Assembly: GCA_002772325.1 (NCBI GenBank)
Contig: PCSL01000092.1
Location: 1 to 5,174, forward strand
DNA from: Chloroflexi bacterium CG23_combo_of_CG06-09_8_20_14_all_45_10
GTDB lineage: Bacteria > Chloroflexota > Dehalococcoidia > GIF9 > AB-539-J10
DNA: 5,174 bases
Direction: 5' to 3'
In this document: in pieces, positions 1 to 4,998 of the stretch
How positions within the stretch are numbered: the first letter of the stretch is position 1
Layout: every line of letters begins with the position of its first letter
Translations under genes and position numbers: made by a program
Notes under the pieces: model-generated
Database searches by the model: none
What the model saw: the letters and a program-made list of their open reading frames with translations, nothing else
Told to the model about the DNA's origin: nothing

Positions 1-1899
1 GAAATGAAGCATCCCATGATAGTTATCAGCAGGCTGGAAATCTTTCGTGAAAACGAGCAAATAACCCTTGTTTTTCAAATATCTAGAACTTCTTGCGATG
101 ATGGTCTTGAGTTCTTCAAGAAAAATAGGTAATGGCTCATTGCCGATATCTTCTTTGTACTTTGTAAAAGGCGTAGCATCAGTATTTCCTCCCTTTTTTA
201 CTGCCTCTCCTGTCTTCTTTTTGGCCATCATGTTGGAATATGGTGGATCAGTTAATATTAAATCAAAAATCCTTCCCGTCACGTCAGCGAACTTGTCGAT
301 GTCTCTTGCATCCCCCACTATGGCTTTTTGCTCTTTCAGGTTTTCTCTTCGACAGACTTCCTTATATATGTCAACGTATTCTTGAGATAACTCAATACCC
401 ACGGCGTTTCTGTTTGTGAGGGAGGCTCCTAGTAAGATTCCTCCGACTCCCATAAAAGGATCAAATACCCAACCATTTTCCTTAGTAAAGAAATCGATAA
501 GTCTCTTCATTAGCTGCGGAGGTTTAGGGGCAGGGTTTCTTGCCCTCAATACATGAGAAAAACTCTCTTTCCCTTTTGTACTATACTTGGTCTCGAGTAT
601 TTCTGCCATAAACTCAAGGAGTCTCGCCTCATCATAATCGTTGTCCAATATTTCAACAGAATTAGTTCTGTAAACCCATTCTTTTCCAGTCAAATTGTTC
701 AATTTATTACGAATATCATAGATACCGCTCTCTGTATGATCGATTCTGAATTTCCTAGACCTAGCAAGTTCAAATAAAGGTAACTGGTCACGTACACGAC
801 TGAGTTGTTCTTGTTGCTCTTCGAGTTCAACAAGATAATATTTAGCCCCAGGCGTTTCTACAAAGTAAATATATTCGGTTACAGCCCCTTTCGTTTTCCC
901 CCGCGAATGACTTTTGAACCTTCTGTAACTTTGTTCAAATTTGTTATAATTCTTCCCCTTCTTCTTAAAAATTCTCTCTATCTCACGCTCTGGAATAATC
1001 CCCTCAGAGTTATAGCTCATCAAGATGTACTTTGCTCTAGCAGACATGATTAGATCTTCGAGAGCCTCAACACAATATTTCTCTTGAGAAAATTTCGATT
1101 TGTACAAATAATCGTCCTTGCGTAGTCCGGTTTTTCCTTTTAGCTCTGCCCTGTCATTCCTCGCTGTGGTTTCCAAAACATGGTAGTTTGAAATATACTG
1201 TCTCGTATTATAAGGAGGATCAAGATAAAGTATATCTGTGTCGAAATCCCTTATTAATTCATTGGCATCTTTTTGAAAACAATAATGCTGCTTAGTTGAT
1301 AGTATGAACTGAGGTACTGTGAGCGTTAGGGGCTTAAAGGCTCTTTCATCCCAATGTTTTAGATATGCTCCGTAAGTCCCCGAAATATTGGAAACAAAAG
1401 GTATTGCTTCTATCAACGCAGTCTTTAATATATTTTCTTCCATCTCTGATATAAGGTCATTTTGCTGCCACAATTCTATAAGAGATAATATGCCATCGAT
1501 TTTCTGGGCATTCTCATTGGAGAAATACATTCGGTGATACTTGCCATCTCTGGCATAATTTTCAAAAACGTATCCTTTAATAGCGTCTGCAGCGTTTAGA
1601 AAGTCAATAACGTTCTGTGCTCCCGTCTTGCTATCATCATAAGTTCCCTTTTCTCTCAGCCACGGCACCAACCTCAAAAACAGGGGAACGACGTTATTTT
1701 CTATGTATGTCCTTTGTAAAAGATAGGAGAAGTAAAGATTATCATTTGAAATAATATGATAGCCCATTTTTTTAAAGTGCTGAGCTACTTGCGTCGTACC
1801 CGAAAATATGTCGAAGAAAACTCTTCCACTAATGCTAATGCTTTCAATAATTTCAGAGATGAAGGGTATCAAGCTTTCCTTACTACCAATGAACCGCAT
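1..1899 (-). CDS. Fused two-domain DNA amino-methyltransferase (D12/Dam-like plus N4/N6 methylase), C-terminus outside window
   Basis: The frame is open for 633 codons from the ATG at 1899 to base 1. The N-terminal half reads as a D12-class N6-adenine methyltransferase: it starts MRFIGSK, has an AdoMet motif FFDIFSGTT at residues 28-36, catalytic motif DPPYNTRQY at 227-235 and a MSYNSEG strand at 294-300, and ends near residue 350. After a linker a second methylase begins: a PPQLMKRLIDFF helix, AdoMet motif DPFMGVGG at 480-487, an acidic GIELS strand, then a second catalytic DPPY at 551-554. Both catalytic motifs are DPPY, which favours N6-adenine on both, though N4-cytosine cannot be excluded for the second. 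Known fused methylases such as M.FokI modify the two strands of an asymmetric site, and I infer the same here. The start is chosen because MRFIGSK matches where D12 proteins begin. There is no clear Shine-Dalgarno, and the frame stays open upstream without homology. Confidence 0.9.
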   Translation of the reverse strand, partial: MRFIGSKESLIPFISEIIESISISGRVFFDIFSGTTQVAQHFKKMGYHIISNDNLYFSYLLQRTYIENNVVPLFLRLVPWLREKGTYDDSKTGAQNVIDFLNAADAIKGYVFENYARDGKYHRMYFSNENAQKIDGILSLIELWQQNDLISEMEENILKTALIEAIPFVSNISGTYGAYLKHWDERAFKPLTLTVPQFILSTKQHYCFQKDANELIRDFDTDILYLDPPYNTRQYISNYHVLETTARNDRAELKGKTGLRKDDYLYKSKFSQEKYCVEALEDLIMSARAKYILMSYNSEGIIPEREIERIFKKKGKNYNKFEQSYRRFKSHSRGKTKGAVTEYIYFVETPGAKYYLVELEEQQEQLSRVRDQLPLFELARSRKFRIDHTESGIYDIRNKLNNLTGKEWVYRTNSVEILDNDYDEARLLEFMAEILETKYSTKGKESFSHVLRARNPAPKPPQLMKRLIDFFTKENGWVFDPFMGVGGILLGASLTNRNAVGIELSQEYVDIYKEVCRRENLKEQKAIVGDARDIDKFADVTGRIFDLILTDPPYSNMMAKKKTGEAVKKGGNTDATPFTKYKEDIGNEPLPIFLEELKTIIARSSRYLKNKGYLLVFTKDFQPADNYHGMLHF

Positions 1900-1946
1900 T
1901 AGACTATTTAATGACAATAGCTCGAAATTTGTAACAAAACACCTAA

Positions 1947-1975
1947 TTAATATTTTACTATTTTTACACTATCCA
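1947..1975 (-). promoter_or_regulatory. Candidate promoter of the methyltransferase
   Basis: On the minus strand TGGATA (1975-1970) and TATTAA (1952-1947) are separated by 17 bases. Each matches the sigma-70 consensus at four of six positions. The predicted transcription start is about 40 bases upstream of the ATG at 1899. The region is very AT-rich, so chance matches are likely. The support is mainly position. Confidence 0.25.
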
Positions 1976-1982
1976 TGCATGG
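1973..1982. repeat. 10-bp perfect palindrome CCATGCATGG upstream of the methylase
   Basis: CCATGCATGG is a perfect inverted repeat 74-83 bases upstream of the methylase start codon, and it overlaps the candidate -35 element. It could be an operator for autorepression, as some methylases and controller proteins of restriction-modification systems use. It could also be chance. Only its symmetry and position are seen. Confidence 0.35.
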
Positions 1983-2009
1983 CTCTACAGTTGAAAACGT
2001 CGCTTCAAG

Positions 2010-2147
2010 TTAAAAAACCGATCCTGTCGTTGTGTTTATGCTCTGCAAGTAGCTATACCGCAAACAGAATAGCGAATTGTGCAGTTTTCCAGCCACCTTC
2101 AAGCAGTGGGTGATAAATTCAATTTCGCTCTGGCTTAGTGGTTCCAT
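2010..2147 (-). pseudogene. Broken gene start, copy A (MEPLSQSEIEF...)
   Basis: An ATG at 2147, preceded by AAGGG seven bases upstream, opens a 45-codon frame. Its first 17 residues (MEPLSQSEIEFITHCLK) are nearly identical to the start of copy B at 4213. After residue 17 the two diverge, and this frame runs into unrelated sequence and a stop at 2012-2010. The frame keeps its start and ribosome site but not its body, so it looks like the 5' remnant of a larger gene. From memory, a similar N-terminus occurs on Mod-like site-specific DNA methyltransferases (type III restriction-modification), but this is recollection and not shown by the fragment itself. Confidence 0.5.
2096..2147. repeat. 52-bp imperfect direct repeat, left copy
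   Basis: This segment matches 4162-4213 in the same orientation at 46 of 52 bases, without gaps. On the minus strand it encodes the shared N-terminus of the two broken gene starts. Three of the six mismatches leave the protein unchanged or fall at codon third positions, which suggests that both copies derive from related coding genes. The two copies bracket the PIN operon. Confidence 0.75.
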
Positions 2148-2173
2148 AAGAATCCCTTGTTCCCGTTAATCCT

Positions 2174-2215
2174 TTACACTGCTTTGTTGGTGTATTCGAA
2201 CTTTGGCTTAAACAT
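2174..2215 (-). pseudogene. 13-codon Fic-like N-terminal fragment
   Basis: A ribosome site (GGGGA, about six bases upstream) precedes an ATG at 2215 that reads MFKPKFEYTNKAV and then stops. Fic/DOC adenylyltransferase proteins commonly begin with a similar stretch (F-x-P-x-F/Y-x-x-T-N-K) before the helix leading to the catalytic domain. Nothing of the HPFxxGNGR active-site motif is present nearby, so if this is Fic-derived it is only a stub. The match is short and could be chance. Confidence 0.3.
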
Positions 2216-2228
2216 CTCTTCCCCTTTA

Positions 2229-2234
2229 ATTATA
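2229..2234 (-). promoter_or_regulatory. Orphan extended -10 (TGATATAAT)
   Basis: On the minus strand a perfect TATAAT is preceded by TG one base upstream, forming an extended -10 element with no clear -35. It lies only 13 bases before the ATG of the Fic-like stub, which is too close for a normal leader. It may be a relic promoter, or it may be chance in AT-rich sequence. Confidence 0.2.
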
Positions 2235-2354
2235 TCAGAGCAAGGTCGCCGCTTTAGAGATGGCTTCAGCACTTTGACTCAACCTTATCATGCTTGCCAG
2301 CCGATGTAGGCTCAGTGAACCTCTTAGCGTTTTTCATATTCGGTGTCTCCCATT

Positions 2355-2378
2355 GGAACCAGGCTAAGACCAAGTTCC
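2355..2378 (-). terminator. Hairpin abutting the PIN gene stop codon
   Basis: Immediately after the PIN stop codon the minus strand can fold into an imperfect hairpin. GGAAC pairs with GTTCC, extended by a G-U pair, one mismatch and further G-C pairs around a four-base loop (CTTA). It has no following T-run, so it is not a classic intrinsic terminator. It could protect the 3' end or act as a weak terminator of the operon. Confidence 0.3.
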
Positions 2379-2822
2379 TTATTTATAACTTGCTAGAGAA
2401 ATAAGGTATGGTACCCGCCCCTGTAACGCCCTAAGGAGTTTGCCATCTGCTGTGATAAAAGGACACCCCAAATCCTCTGCTAAAAGTAAGTATAAAGCAT
2501 CAAAATAGAAACATCTGTAATTGATAGCCAGTCTCATAGCTTCATACTTAGCACCAGAATCATCGATGATAAGTAGTCCTTTCGACTCAAGCAGCTCAAA
2601 AGACTGAATTGCCGCTCGCCATGTTTCCTCATCAGCCTTCGCTCTGACAGCTCCCCGTTTAATGGCTGCTGGAACCTCATAGGTAATTAGACGAGGGGCA
2701 GCCAGATGAATCTCGCCTCGCTTGAATCTTGAGAATAACAAATCTGTTCTGTCGGCATACTGCTCATCCTTGAGGTATAGCTTAGCCACTACATTTGCAT
2801 CAACAACTAGTTGCTCAGTCAC
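2379..2822 (-). CDS. PIN-domain ribonuclease, VapC-like toxin
   Basis: This 147-aa protein has the full acidic set of PIN nucleases. D8 lies in VVDANVVAKL, E49 in LITYEVPAAI, D108 in FYFDALYLLLAE and D126 in ITADGKLL. These residues coordinate Mg/Mn for RNA cleavage, and VapC toxins of this type cut tRNA or rRNA. The length is typical of VapC, with no signal or membrane segment. I prefer the GTG at 2822 because a purine-rich site (GAGGGAAAGGAAGG, 2838-2825) precedes it and the PIN fold then starts at once. A GTG at 2840 would add six residues but lacks a ribosome site. The gene overlaps its upstream neighbour by 8 bases, implying coupled translation, and it is last in a three-gene operon. No ordinary short VapB precedes it; the 144-aa gene takes that position. 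Confidence 0.9.
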   Translation of the reverse strand: MTEQLVVDANVVAKLYLKDEQYADRTDLLFSRFKRGEIHLAAPRLITYEVPAAIKRGAVRAKADEETWRAAIQSFELLESKGLLIIDDSGAKYEAMRLAINYRCFYFDALYLLLAEDLGCPFITADGKLLRALQGRVPYLISLASYK

Positions 2823-3249
2823 GACCTTCCTTTCCCTCACGGAGCTGACAAATTATAGTGGCGGTCGTAAGTGGTCTGATATCAAGCTTGTCATGAACAC
2901 CTTGTGCTAACTCTAAAGCTTTACCGCGTGCCTCCAGTTCCTTTTCCGTTGGTTTCGGCCATTTACCAGCACGCAGGTCATCAAAGGTTATCTCGGGATG
3001 CTCGGGGATGCTTATCTTCCATCTTTGTGTTGCTAGTGGCAGGTCCATAGTATCAACCAGAAATGACACAGGCTGCTGACCATTAAAAGTTGTGGGTGTA
3101 AGTGGCTCAATGGTTCGCCATTGATAAAACTGCGGTACTAAAGCTTGCAGAGGAAGTGCAACATATGCCGAGGAAAGGGCACTACCTGAGATGACTGGAG
3201 TATTTATTTTGCCAATTTCTTCACGCAAAGTTGCCATAGGGACTGTCAT
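2815..3249 (-). CDS. Unrecognised 144-aa protein in the antitoxin position
   Basis: I do not recognise this family. The ATG at 3249 has a near-perfect ribosome site (AGGAGGT, 3262-3256), overlaps the upstream stop codon by 4 bases (ATGA) and is well placed for coupled translation. The first 90 residues are rich in proline and beta-formers (for example STAYVALPLQALVP-like stretches near 26-40) and have no membrane helix. The last 50 are charged and helical, ending with DIRPLTTATIICQLREGKEG. That tail resembles the C-terminal segment by which VapB or Phd-type antitoxins wrap their toxin. Its 8-base overlap with the PIN gene also fits an antitoxin. At 144 aa it is longer than most VapB proteins, and I see no ribbon-helix-helix, AbrB or HTH DNA-binding motif. 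The antitoxin role is inferred. Confidence 0.75.
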   Translation of the reverse strand: MTVPMATLREEIGKINTPVISGSALSSAYVALPLQALVPQFYQWRTIEPLTPTTFNGQQPVSFLVDTMDLPLATQRWKISIPEHPEITFDDLRAGKWPKPTEKELEARGKALELAQGVHDKLDIRPLTTATIICQLREGKEGRD

Positions 3250-3920
3250 TGCTTTACCTCCTCAAAAAGGCTCATCAATCTTTTACTTTGTTCACTTGCA
3301 TAGTTTAAGCCAGAGCTAACGAAATCATGAAGTATTCTTTCAGTTATTTCCTTCTGCTCTATCCCCAGGTAATAATCTACGTCCAAGAATGTAGCCACCT
3401 TTGGTAATTTAGGTGGCTTAAACGTAAGCATTGATTCCAATCGGGGTAACTCCATAGGGCCGAATGCTATGTTTGCCTTGTATTCACCGGAGGCAAGAAT
3501 AAAACTAGCACCAACATCTATTGACTCTCCAATAATATTTATTGGCTTGTATACCAGTTTTTTATAGGTAGAGACAAGCTCGTCGAAGCTAATCTTAGAC
3601 TCTTCAATCCAATAGCTTCTTTCGCCAAGGCGGGAAAGCGGCGGTAGCTTAGCCAGCTCGCTTATCTTCCTAAACACCGCCATAACATTATCCACACAGT
3701 AGCCTATATTGGGAACATCTCCCAAGACGATAGCGGTTCTCCTAGGATCAACCACAATCCGCATTTGCTTTTCAGCAATGTTTAATTGAAAACCGGGTAA
3801 TGCTAACTCCTTTTCAGGCAATTCCTTCCCAGTAAGTGAACGGAATAAGTCTTCGTAAGGAGTAAAGAGTTTAAGAGGCATACTATGCCTTAGTTCAACT
3901 ATGACCTGCAATAAATCCAT
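3246..3920 (-). CDS. Unrecognised 224-aa protein leading the PIN operon
   Basis: The frame is open from a TTG at 4040, but I choose the ATG at 3920. A good ribosome site (AAGGTGG, 3934-3928) lies seven bases before it, and a TATAAT box at 3950-3945 would fall inside the longer version. The protein starts MDLLQVIVELRH, is soluble-looking, and alternates strands and helices. It has a GDVPNIGYCVD segment near residue 67, a FLDVDYYLG strand near 179 and a C-terminal helix ending SLFEEVKQ. The layout (N-terminal VIVELR strand, late LDVD strand, final helices) loosely recalls the uncharacterised TIGR04255 family, but I would not assign it. It is the first gene of the operon with the 144-aa protein and the PIN nuclease, so it may be a partner, sensor or regulator of that system. 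Confidence 0.75.
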   Translation of the reverse strand: MDLLQVIVELRHSMPLKLFTPYEDLFRSLTGKELPEKELALPGFQLNIAEKQMRIVVDPRRTAIVLGDVPNIGYCVDNVMAVFRKISELAKLPPLSRLGERSYWIEESKISFDELVSTYKKLVYKPINIIGESIDVGASFILASGEYKANIAFGPMELPRLESMLTFKPPKLPKVATFLDVDYYLGIEQKEITERILHDFVSSGLNYASEQSKRLMSLFEEVKQ

Positions 3921-3927
3921 CGCACTG

Positions 3928-3934
3928 CCACCTT
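3928..3934 (-). promoter_or_regulatory. Ribosome binding site fixing the 3920 start
   Basis: AAGGTGG on the minus strand lies seven bases before the ATG at 3920. It supports that start over the TTG at 4040, which would add 40 residues of unrelated, lysine- and serine-rich sequence. Confidence 0.6.
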
Positions 3935-3944
3935 GGTAGAGACT

Positions 3945-3978
3945 ATTATATCTTTTTGAATAGATTTTTAATAGATTT
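3945..3978 (-). promoter_or_regulatory. Promoter of the PIN operon
   Basis: A perfect TATAAT (3950-3945, minus strand) lies about 25 bases before the ATG at 3920, giving a predicted leader of about 18 bases that includes the ribosome site. The expected -35 position (about 3973-3968) has a poor consensus match and lies within the tandem 9-bp repeat. This pattern suits a regulated promoter. The -10 call rests on sequence and placement only. Confidence 0.45.
3959..3978. repeat. Tandem 9-bp direct repeat with 11-bp period, possible operator
   Basis: AATAGATTT occurs at 3959-3967 and again at 3970-3978, so the repeat unit is spaced by 11 bases, about one helical turn. The pair covers the -35 region of the predicted PIN operon promoter. 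A protein binding both units would sit on the same DNA face and block RNA polymerase, as in autoregulated toxin-antitoxin operons. The repeats are AT-rich, so chance is possible. Confidence 0.4.
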
Positions 3979-4005
3979 GGACGAGATTTCAATAAAACAA
4001 ACGAC

Positions 4006-4083
4006 TTATTGGAAAGCGTCTTGTCTATCTGCCTCCTCAAGTAGCCACGCAGGGGATACTTTAAGGGCTTTAGCTAAAGCCAA
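4006..4083 (-). pseudogene. Possible HTH (XRE-like) regulator fragment
   Basis: On the minus strand a 25-codon stretch reads LALAKALKVSPAWLLEE and ends at a stop at 4008-4006. A TAG sits directly before it at 4086-4084. The sequence L-A-x-A-L-x-V-S-P-x-W-L-L is typical of the last helix of XRE/Cro-type DNA-binding domains. No start codon or earlier HTH helices are in frame, so this would be a decayed C-terminal piece. The fragment is short and the assignment is tentative. Confidence 0.3.
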
Positions 4084-4114
4084 CTACCTCAAAATCGAAA
4101 ACTGGGCGAATGCC

Positions 4115-4213
4115 TTACTCAAGGATTATATAACGGTAGCTATCAGGCAAAGGCTTGCCTTCCTTCAAACAATGAGTGATAAATTCAATCTCGCTCTGAC
4201 TTAGTCGTTCCAT
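4115..4213 (-). pseudogene. Broken gene start, copy B (MERLSQSEIEF...)
   Basis: An ATG at 4213, with CGGAG about eight bases upstream, opens a 32-codon frame ending at 4117-4115. It begins MERLSQSEIEFITHCLK, as copy A does at 2147, and continues EGKPLPDSYRYII before a stop. The longer version suggests the ancestral protein continued past this point, with copy A losing homology earlier. From memory the N-terminus resembles Mod-like site-specific DNA methyltransferases, but no catalytic motif is present to confirm it. It lies 30 bases after the HEPN stop codon. Confidence 0.5.
4162..4213. repeat. 52-bp imperfect direct repeat, right copy
   Basis: This is the partner of 2096-2147 (46 of 52 identical, same orientation, start points 2066 bases apart). 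Together they frame the PIN operon and its promoter. Confidence 0.75.
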
Positions 4214-4243
4214 TTTCAAACTCCGATAGCAGGAGTGTAAGGA

Positions 4244-4648
4244 TTATTCCTGTGCATTTTCTATCATTTTTAGTAGCGTTCTTTTGGCTTCTGCCACGAA
4301 TTTTCGAGCATGTTCAAGCTGATCTTTGGCGTCTTCTTCAGCAATCTTAACAAAATCTCCATAATCAGCATTCTCTCTTATGCGTTTTGCTTTCTGAAGA
4401 AACTTACTGAACTCCTCGGGGAAAAGCCTGAGCTTAACTAAATGCTGATTGAATAATGAAATTACGCCAGAGTGCTTGCTGCTATCCAAGTCTTTCATTG
4501 CTAAAAGTGCTTTTGCAGAGGTGAACATAGCATAATAGCTTCTATTGACTGACATCCCAAAATGATTTTGCTTGAGGGCATCTTCAGCCTCTATTAAAAT
4601 TTCCTTCGCCTTCTCTAGCCTGTATTTAGCTAAATTTACGTGACTCAT
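4244..4648 (-). CDS. HEPN-domain protein, partner of the MNT nucleotidyltransferase
   Basis: This 134-aa all-helical protein fits the HEPN family (PF05168 type). It has a first helix rich in KAKEILIEAEDAL, then SVNRSYYAMFTSAKALLA at residues 33-50, KHSGVISLF at 58-66, and RIRENADYGD at 89-98 before a final charged helix. HEPN proteins paired with minimal nucleotidyltransferases act either as RNase toxins or as substrate-binding partners. Here the usual RX4HXY motif appears as R89-IREN-A94-D95-Y96: the arginine and tyrosine are kept but histidine is replaced by alanine. RNase activity is therefore doubtful, although R-x-x-A-D-Y is common in this branch of the family. The start overlaps the MNT stop by 4 bases (ATGA), and GAAGGAA lies about eight bases upstream, so the two are co-translated. 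Confidence 0.85.
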   Translation of the reverse strand: MSHVNLAKYRLEKAKEILIEAEDALKQNHFGMSVNRSYYAMFTSAKALLAMKDLDSSKHSGVISLFNQHLVKLRLFPEEFSKFLQKAKRIRENADYGDFVKIAEEDAKDQLEHARKFVAEAKRTLLKMIENAQE

Positions 4649-4989
4649 AAAAGAATTCCTTCTTTTTCCACATTTTCAAAGAAAAAAGACCCCAGTTCCT
4701 TGTTTTTTCGATATTCAAACATGTCATAAACAACGGGAGACAAAGGTAAATCATAGTGAAGGACATAATTTGCAGCGATTTCATCTAATTCCTCGATCAC
4801 AGCCTTTTTTTTCTCCTTCACCAGAATAAATATGTCAATATCCGAATCTTGGTAGAAATCTCCCCTTACCTTTGAGCCAAAAAGCCGTATAGATAAGATT
4901 TCATCTCCCAGTTTGTCTTTCAGTTCCTTCGCAAAGGAGCCTATAACATCTGTTTCCCTTTTATTTAAGTAGCCTACCCCCTTTTTCAT
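4645..4989 (-). CDS. MNT-type minimal nucleotidyltransferase
   Basis: This 114-aa protein carries the nucleotidyltransferase signature GSKVRGDFYQDSDIDIFIL. G38-S39 bind the nucleotide phosphates and D50/D52 are two metal-binding carboxylates. Its length and motif match stand-alone MNT proteins that pair with HEPN partners. In the characterised HepT/MntA system the MNT adenylates a tyrosine of the HEPN toxin and silences it. I infer a similar partnership here because the HEPN gene overlaps by 4 bases. The gene order is MNT then HEPN, the reverse of hepT-mntA. A third acidic residue could be D80 or D89, which I cannot settle by eye. The ATG at 4989 has AAGG seven bases upstream, overlapping the end of radC, so these genes are likely one operon. 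Confidence 0.88.
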   Translation of the reverse strand: MKKGVGYLNKRETDVIGSFAKELKDKLGDEILSIRLFGSKVRGDFYQDSDIDIFILVKEKKKAVIEELDEIAANYVLHYDLPLSPVVYDMFEYRKNKELGSFFFENVEKEGILL

Positions 4990-4998
4990 AATTGCGCC

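Larger units (their letters stand above)
1900..2378. other. Gene-free region with gene fragments
   Basis: These 479 bases between the methylase and the PIN gene hold no intact gene. Going from 2378 down on the minus strand, they contain a hairpin, small ORFs of 23 codons (2337-2266) and 18 codons (2291-2235) that I do not recognise, a Fic-like N-terminal fragment, a broken gene start repeated at 4213, and the probable promoter region of the methylase. Several start codons with plausible ribosome sites lead into frames that end within a few dozen codons. This suggests decayed genes rather than designed spacer. Confidence 0.6.
3921..4243. other. Gene-free region between HEPN gene and PIN operon
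   Basis: These 323 bases contain, from 4243 down on the minus strand, a small inverted repeat (ACTCC/GGAGT, 4236-4220) overlapping a ribosome site, the broken gene start copy B, a possible HTH fragment, and the promoter with tandem repeats that drives the PIN operon. Open frames here on the plus strand have no protein-like character and are shadows of these fragments. Confidence 0.6.

Noticed and set aside
1808..2113. Plus-strand open frame of 101 codons
   Set aside because: It overlaps the methylase start and the copy A fragment on the opposite strand, has no ribosome site and does not look like a protein.
2190..2205. ATTCGAACT considered as a tRNA T-loop
   Set aside because: No acceptor stem, anticodon arm or D arm can be folded around it, and it sits in the Fic-like fragment.
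2823..2840. Upstream GTG start for the PIN protein
   Set aside because: It has no ribosome site, and the six added residues precede a PIN fold that begins at residue 5 of the shorter form.
3921..4040. TTG-initiated 40-residue N-terminal extension of the 224-aa protein
   Set aside because: The ATG at 3920 has a ribosome site, and a TATAAT box falls inside the extension.
4145..4160. Inverted repeat AGGCAA/TTGCCT with a four-base loop, considered as a terminator
   Set aside because: It lies within the copy B coding remnant (residues EGKPL) and is not followed by a T-run, so codon content explains it.
3956..4204. Plus-strand open frame of 82 codons
   Set aside because: It is antisense to the HTH fragment and the copy B gene start, which explain the sequence better.
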